Source: DATDDB01 sp035260545 (lineage in GTDB: Bacteria > Pseudomonadota > Gammaproteobacteria > Burkholderiales > Gallionellaceae). From it: a stretch of DNA of 5,904 nucleotides. Below, piece by piece: positions 4,770 through 5,904 of the stretch. The position numbers and the translations under genes are program-made. The DNA lies in assembly GCA_035260545.1 (NCBI GenBank), contig DATFUZ010000101.1:1-5904 (forward strand). The letters run 5' to 3'. Numbering within the stretch: the first letter of the stretch is position 1; each line of letters starts with the position of its first letter. The notes below the pieces were generated by a model, which saw only the letters and a program-made list of their open reading frames with translations, made no database searches and was not told the origin of the DNA.

Positions 4770-5904
4770 GCAGATCGATGGGCAGCTGGTCGTTCGGGAT
4801 GGTGCGCTTGATCTGATAGGGCTGCCCTGCGTCGGATTTCGGTTCTTTGACGAGATCGAGCATCAGCTGCGGGCGGATGGGCTTGAGCGCATGATCGAGT
4901 ATCACCATGATCTTGGGCTGCAGGCGGCGCACCAGATTCTGCGCGATGACAATCCCGATTTCGCCGGTGTTGAGCTCAATGGTGCTGCCGACCGGATATA
5001 TTCCGATGCATTGAATGAGCTGCTCGGCGAGCGCATCGTGGAATAGCGTCCCGCGCAATTTGTAGATCATGCCGAGTGCGTTGGACGGAGAGATCTGTTC
5101 CGCATACGTGCGTTTCGAGATCAGCGCGCAATAGGTGTTGATCAGTCCGGCGATTGCGCCGTCTATGGTGATCTGGCTCCCCGCCAGCCCGTGCGGATAG
5201 CCGCTGCCGTCAAGGCGCTCGTGGTGCTGCACGACAATTTCCGCGAGGCCATGGGGCAGGCCGTGGGCTTCGCCGACGAGCTTGAGGGAATATGCGACGT
5301 GCTGCTTGGAGACTTCATATTCTTCGGCGGTCAGCTTGTCCTTCTTCTGCACGATGGACTCGGGGAGGTTGACCTTGCCGATGTCCAGCAGCAGGCCGGC
5401 AAGCCCCAGCAGTTCCAGGCGCTCGCCGGGAAACTGCAGGAAGCGGCCGAAGGTGATCATGTGGATCGAATTGTCGACGGCGCGGTAGAATTCCTCGCTG
5501 CTCTTCTGCTGCATGCGGTGGAGCAGCATCATCGCATCGGGATTGCGTTCCACGCTCCGGGTCAGGCTGCCGACCACGGCGGTCAGCAATTTTCCGTCCA
5601 GGTCGCCGGTTCTGCGCACCTCTTCCAGCATCTGCTGCACGCTTTCTTCGAATCGGGAGTAGATTTCCCTTGCGACGGGCAGTTCGGACTCAAGAGTGGA
5701 AACTTCCTTGTACACGGCAGATCCGCGCACCAAGGGTTGCTCTCCGAATTTCCCGCCTTCGCCCCGGCGCGTCGCCTGGCGATCGGAATCGATATAGACC
5801 GCGCTGCAATATTTCTTCAGCTCCTTGATCTGGGCCTCGGAAACAATGGGAAAACCCTGGAACATGAAGGGCGTGCCTAACCAGGGCCGATCCAGTTCCA
5901 GCAC
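4753..5904 (-). CDS. DUF3391 / degenerate HD-GYP domain protein, 5' end outside window
   Basis: 383 residues are visible. The gene runs off the right edge; the first visible codon (GTG) is probably internal, because DUF3391 proteins usually begin some 15-20 residues before the ELDRPWLGTPFMFQGF block seen here. Order: DUF3391 (to about 75), a helical linker (75-140), an HD-GYP domain (about 140-285), and the C-terminal segment common in this family (GIYPVGSTIEL to VILD, 301-337). HD-GYP enzymes hydrolyse c-di-GMP at a di- or tri-iron site. Here the HD dyad is L173-D174 (LLLDIGK), the upstream His position appears to be N145 (DNSIHM), and the later metal Asp is N256 (LINTYCAL). K177, H202, H227-H228 and DGSGYP (232-237) remain. 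Loss of several ligands suggests little or no hydrolysis, leaving a sensor, adaptor or c-di-GMP-binding role. It overlaps the downstream EAL gene by 17 bp, so both are probably one operon. Confidence 0.9.
   Translation of the reverse strand: MLELDRPWLGTPFMFQGFPIVSEAQIKELKKYCSAVYIDSDRQATRRGEGGKFGEQPLVRGSAVYKEVSTLESELPVAREIYSRFEESVQQMLEEVRRTGDLDGKLLTAVVGSLTRSVERNPDAMMLLHRMQQKSSEEFYRAVDNSIHMITFGRFLQFPGERLELLGLAGLLLDIGKVNLPESIVQKKDKLTAEEYEVSKQHVAYSLKLVGEAHGLPHGLAEIVVQHHERLDGSGYPHGLAGSQITIDGAIAGLINTYCALISKRTYAEQISPSNALGMIYKLRGTLFHDALAEQLIQCIGIYPVGSTIELNTGEIGIVIAQNLVRRLQPKIMVILDHALKPIRPQLMLDLVKEPKSDAGQPYQIKRTIPNDQLPIDLHEFFL

Noticed and set aside
1..5904. CRISPR arrays, tRNA or rRNA genes, insertion sequences, toxin-antitoxin pairs
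   Set aside because: No regularly spaced repeats, no RNA gene signatures, and no transposase or toxin-like frames are visible.

Overview
The window looks like chromosomal DNA of a nitrogen-fixing proteobacterium, most likely a betaproteobacterium (Rhodocyclales or Gallionella-like). This rests on the style of NifH and NifD, the DUF3391-type HD-GYP protein, the GC-rich codon use, and a C-rich palindromic repeat of a kind common in betaproteobacterial intergenic DNA. The lineage is an inference; the gene identities of nifH and nifD are secure.

Layout, left to right. Positions 1-94 are the 3' flank of nifD, where nifK would be expected to follow beyond the left edge; they carry two copies of a palindromic repeat. 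nifD (95-1543) and nifH (1703-2578) are on the minus strand in the order nifH-nifD, separated by 159 bp that hold a strong hairpin. Positions 2579-3065 are a 487-bp divergent regulatory region. nifH reads left from a consensus sigma-54 promoter (2688-2703), with a NifA upstream activator sequence centred about 100 bp upstream of the predicted start and an IHF-like site between them. On the plus strand, a second consensus sigma-54 promoter (3011-3026) reads right into a small unrecognised gene (3066-3326, 86 aa). It has no NifA site at the usual distance, but it has a near-perfect NtrC-type palindrome (2899-2915) centred about 130 bp upstream and a possible weak second site exactly 32 bp closer.

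Right of the small gene, after a 114-bp gap, two minus-strand cyclic-di-GMP genes overlap by 17 bp. The upstream one is a 5'-truncated DUF3391/HD-GYP protein (4753-5904) that has lost several metal ligands. The downstream one (3441-4769) is a degenerate-GGDEF/intact-EAL protein expected to hydrolyse c-di-GMP.

Working together: NifH (Fe protein) passes electrons to the NifDK MoFe protein. The small divergent gene appears to belong to the nitrogen-limitation regulon, since it shares the nifH control region and has its own sigma-54 promoter and NtrC-like enhancer. It is the best candidate here for something undescribed. The HD-GYP/EAL pair looks like a separate signalling unit in which a probably non-catalytic sensor accompanies an active phosphodiesterase; a link to nitrogen fixation is suggested only by position.
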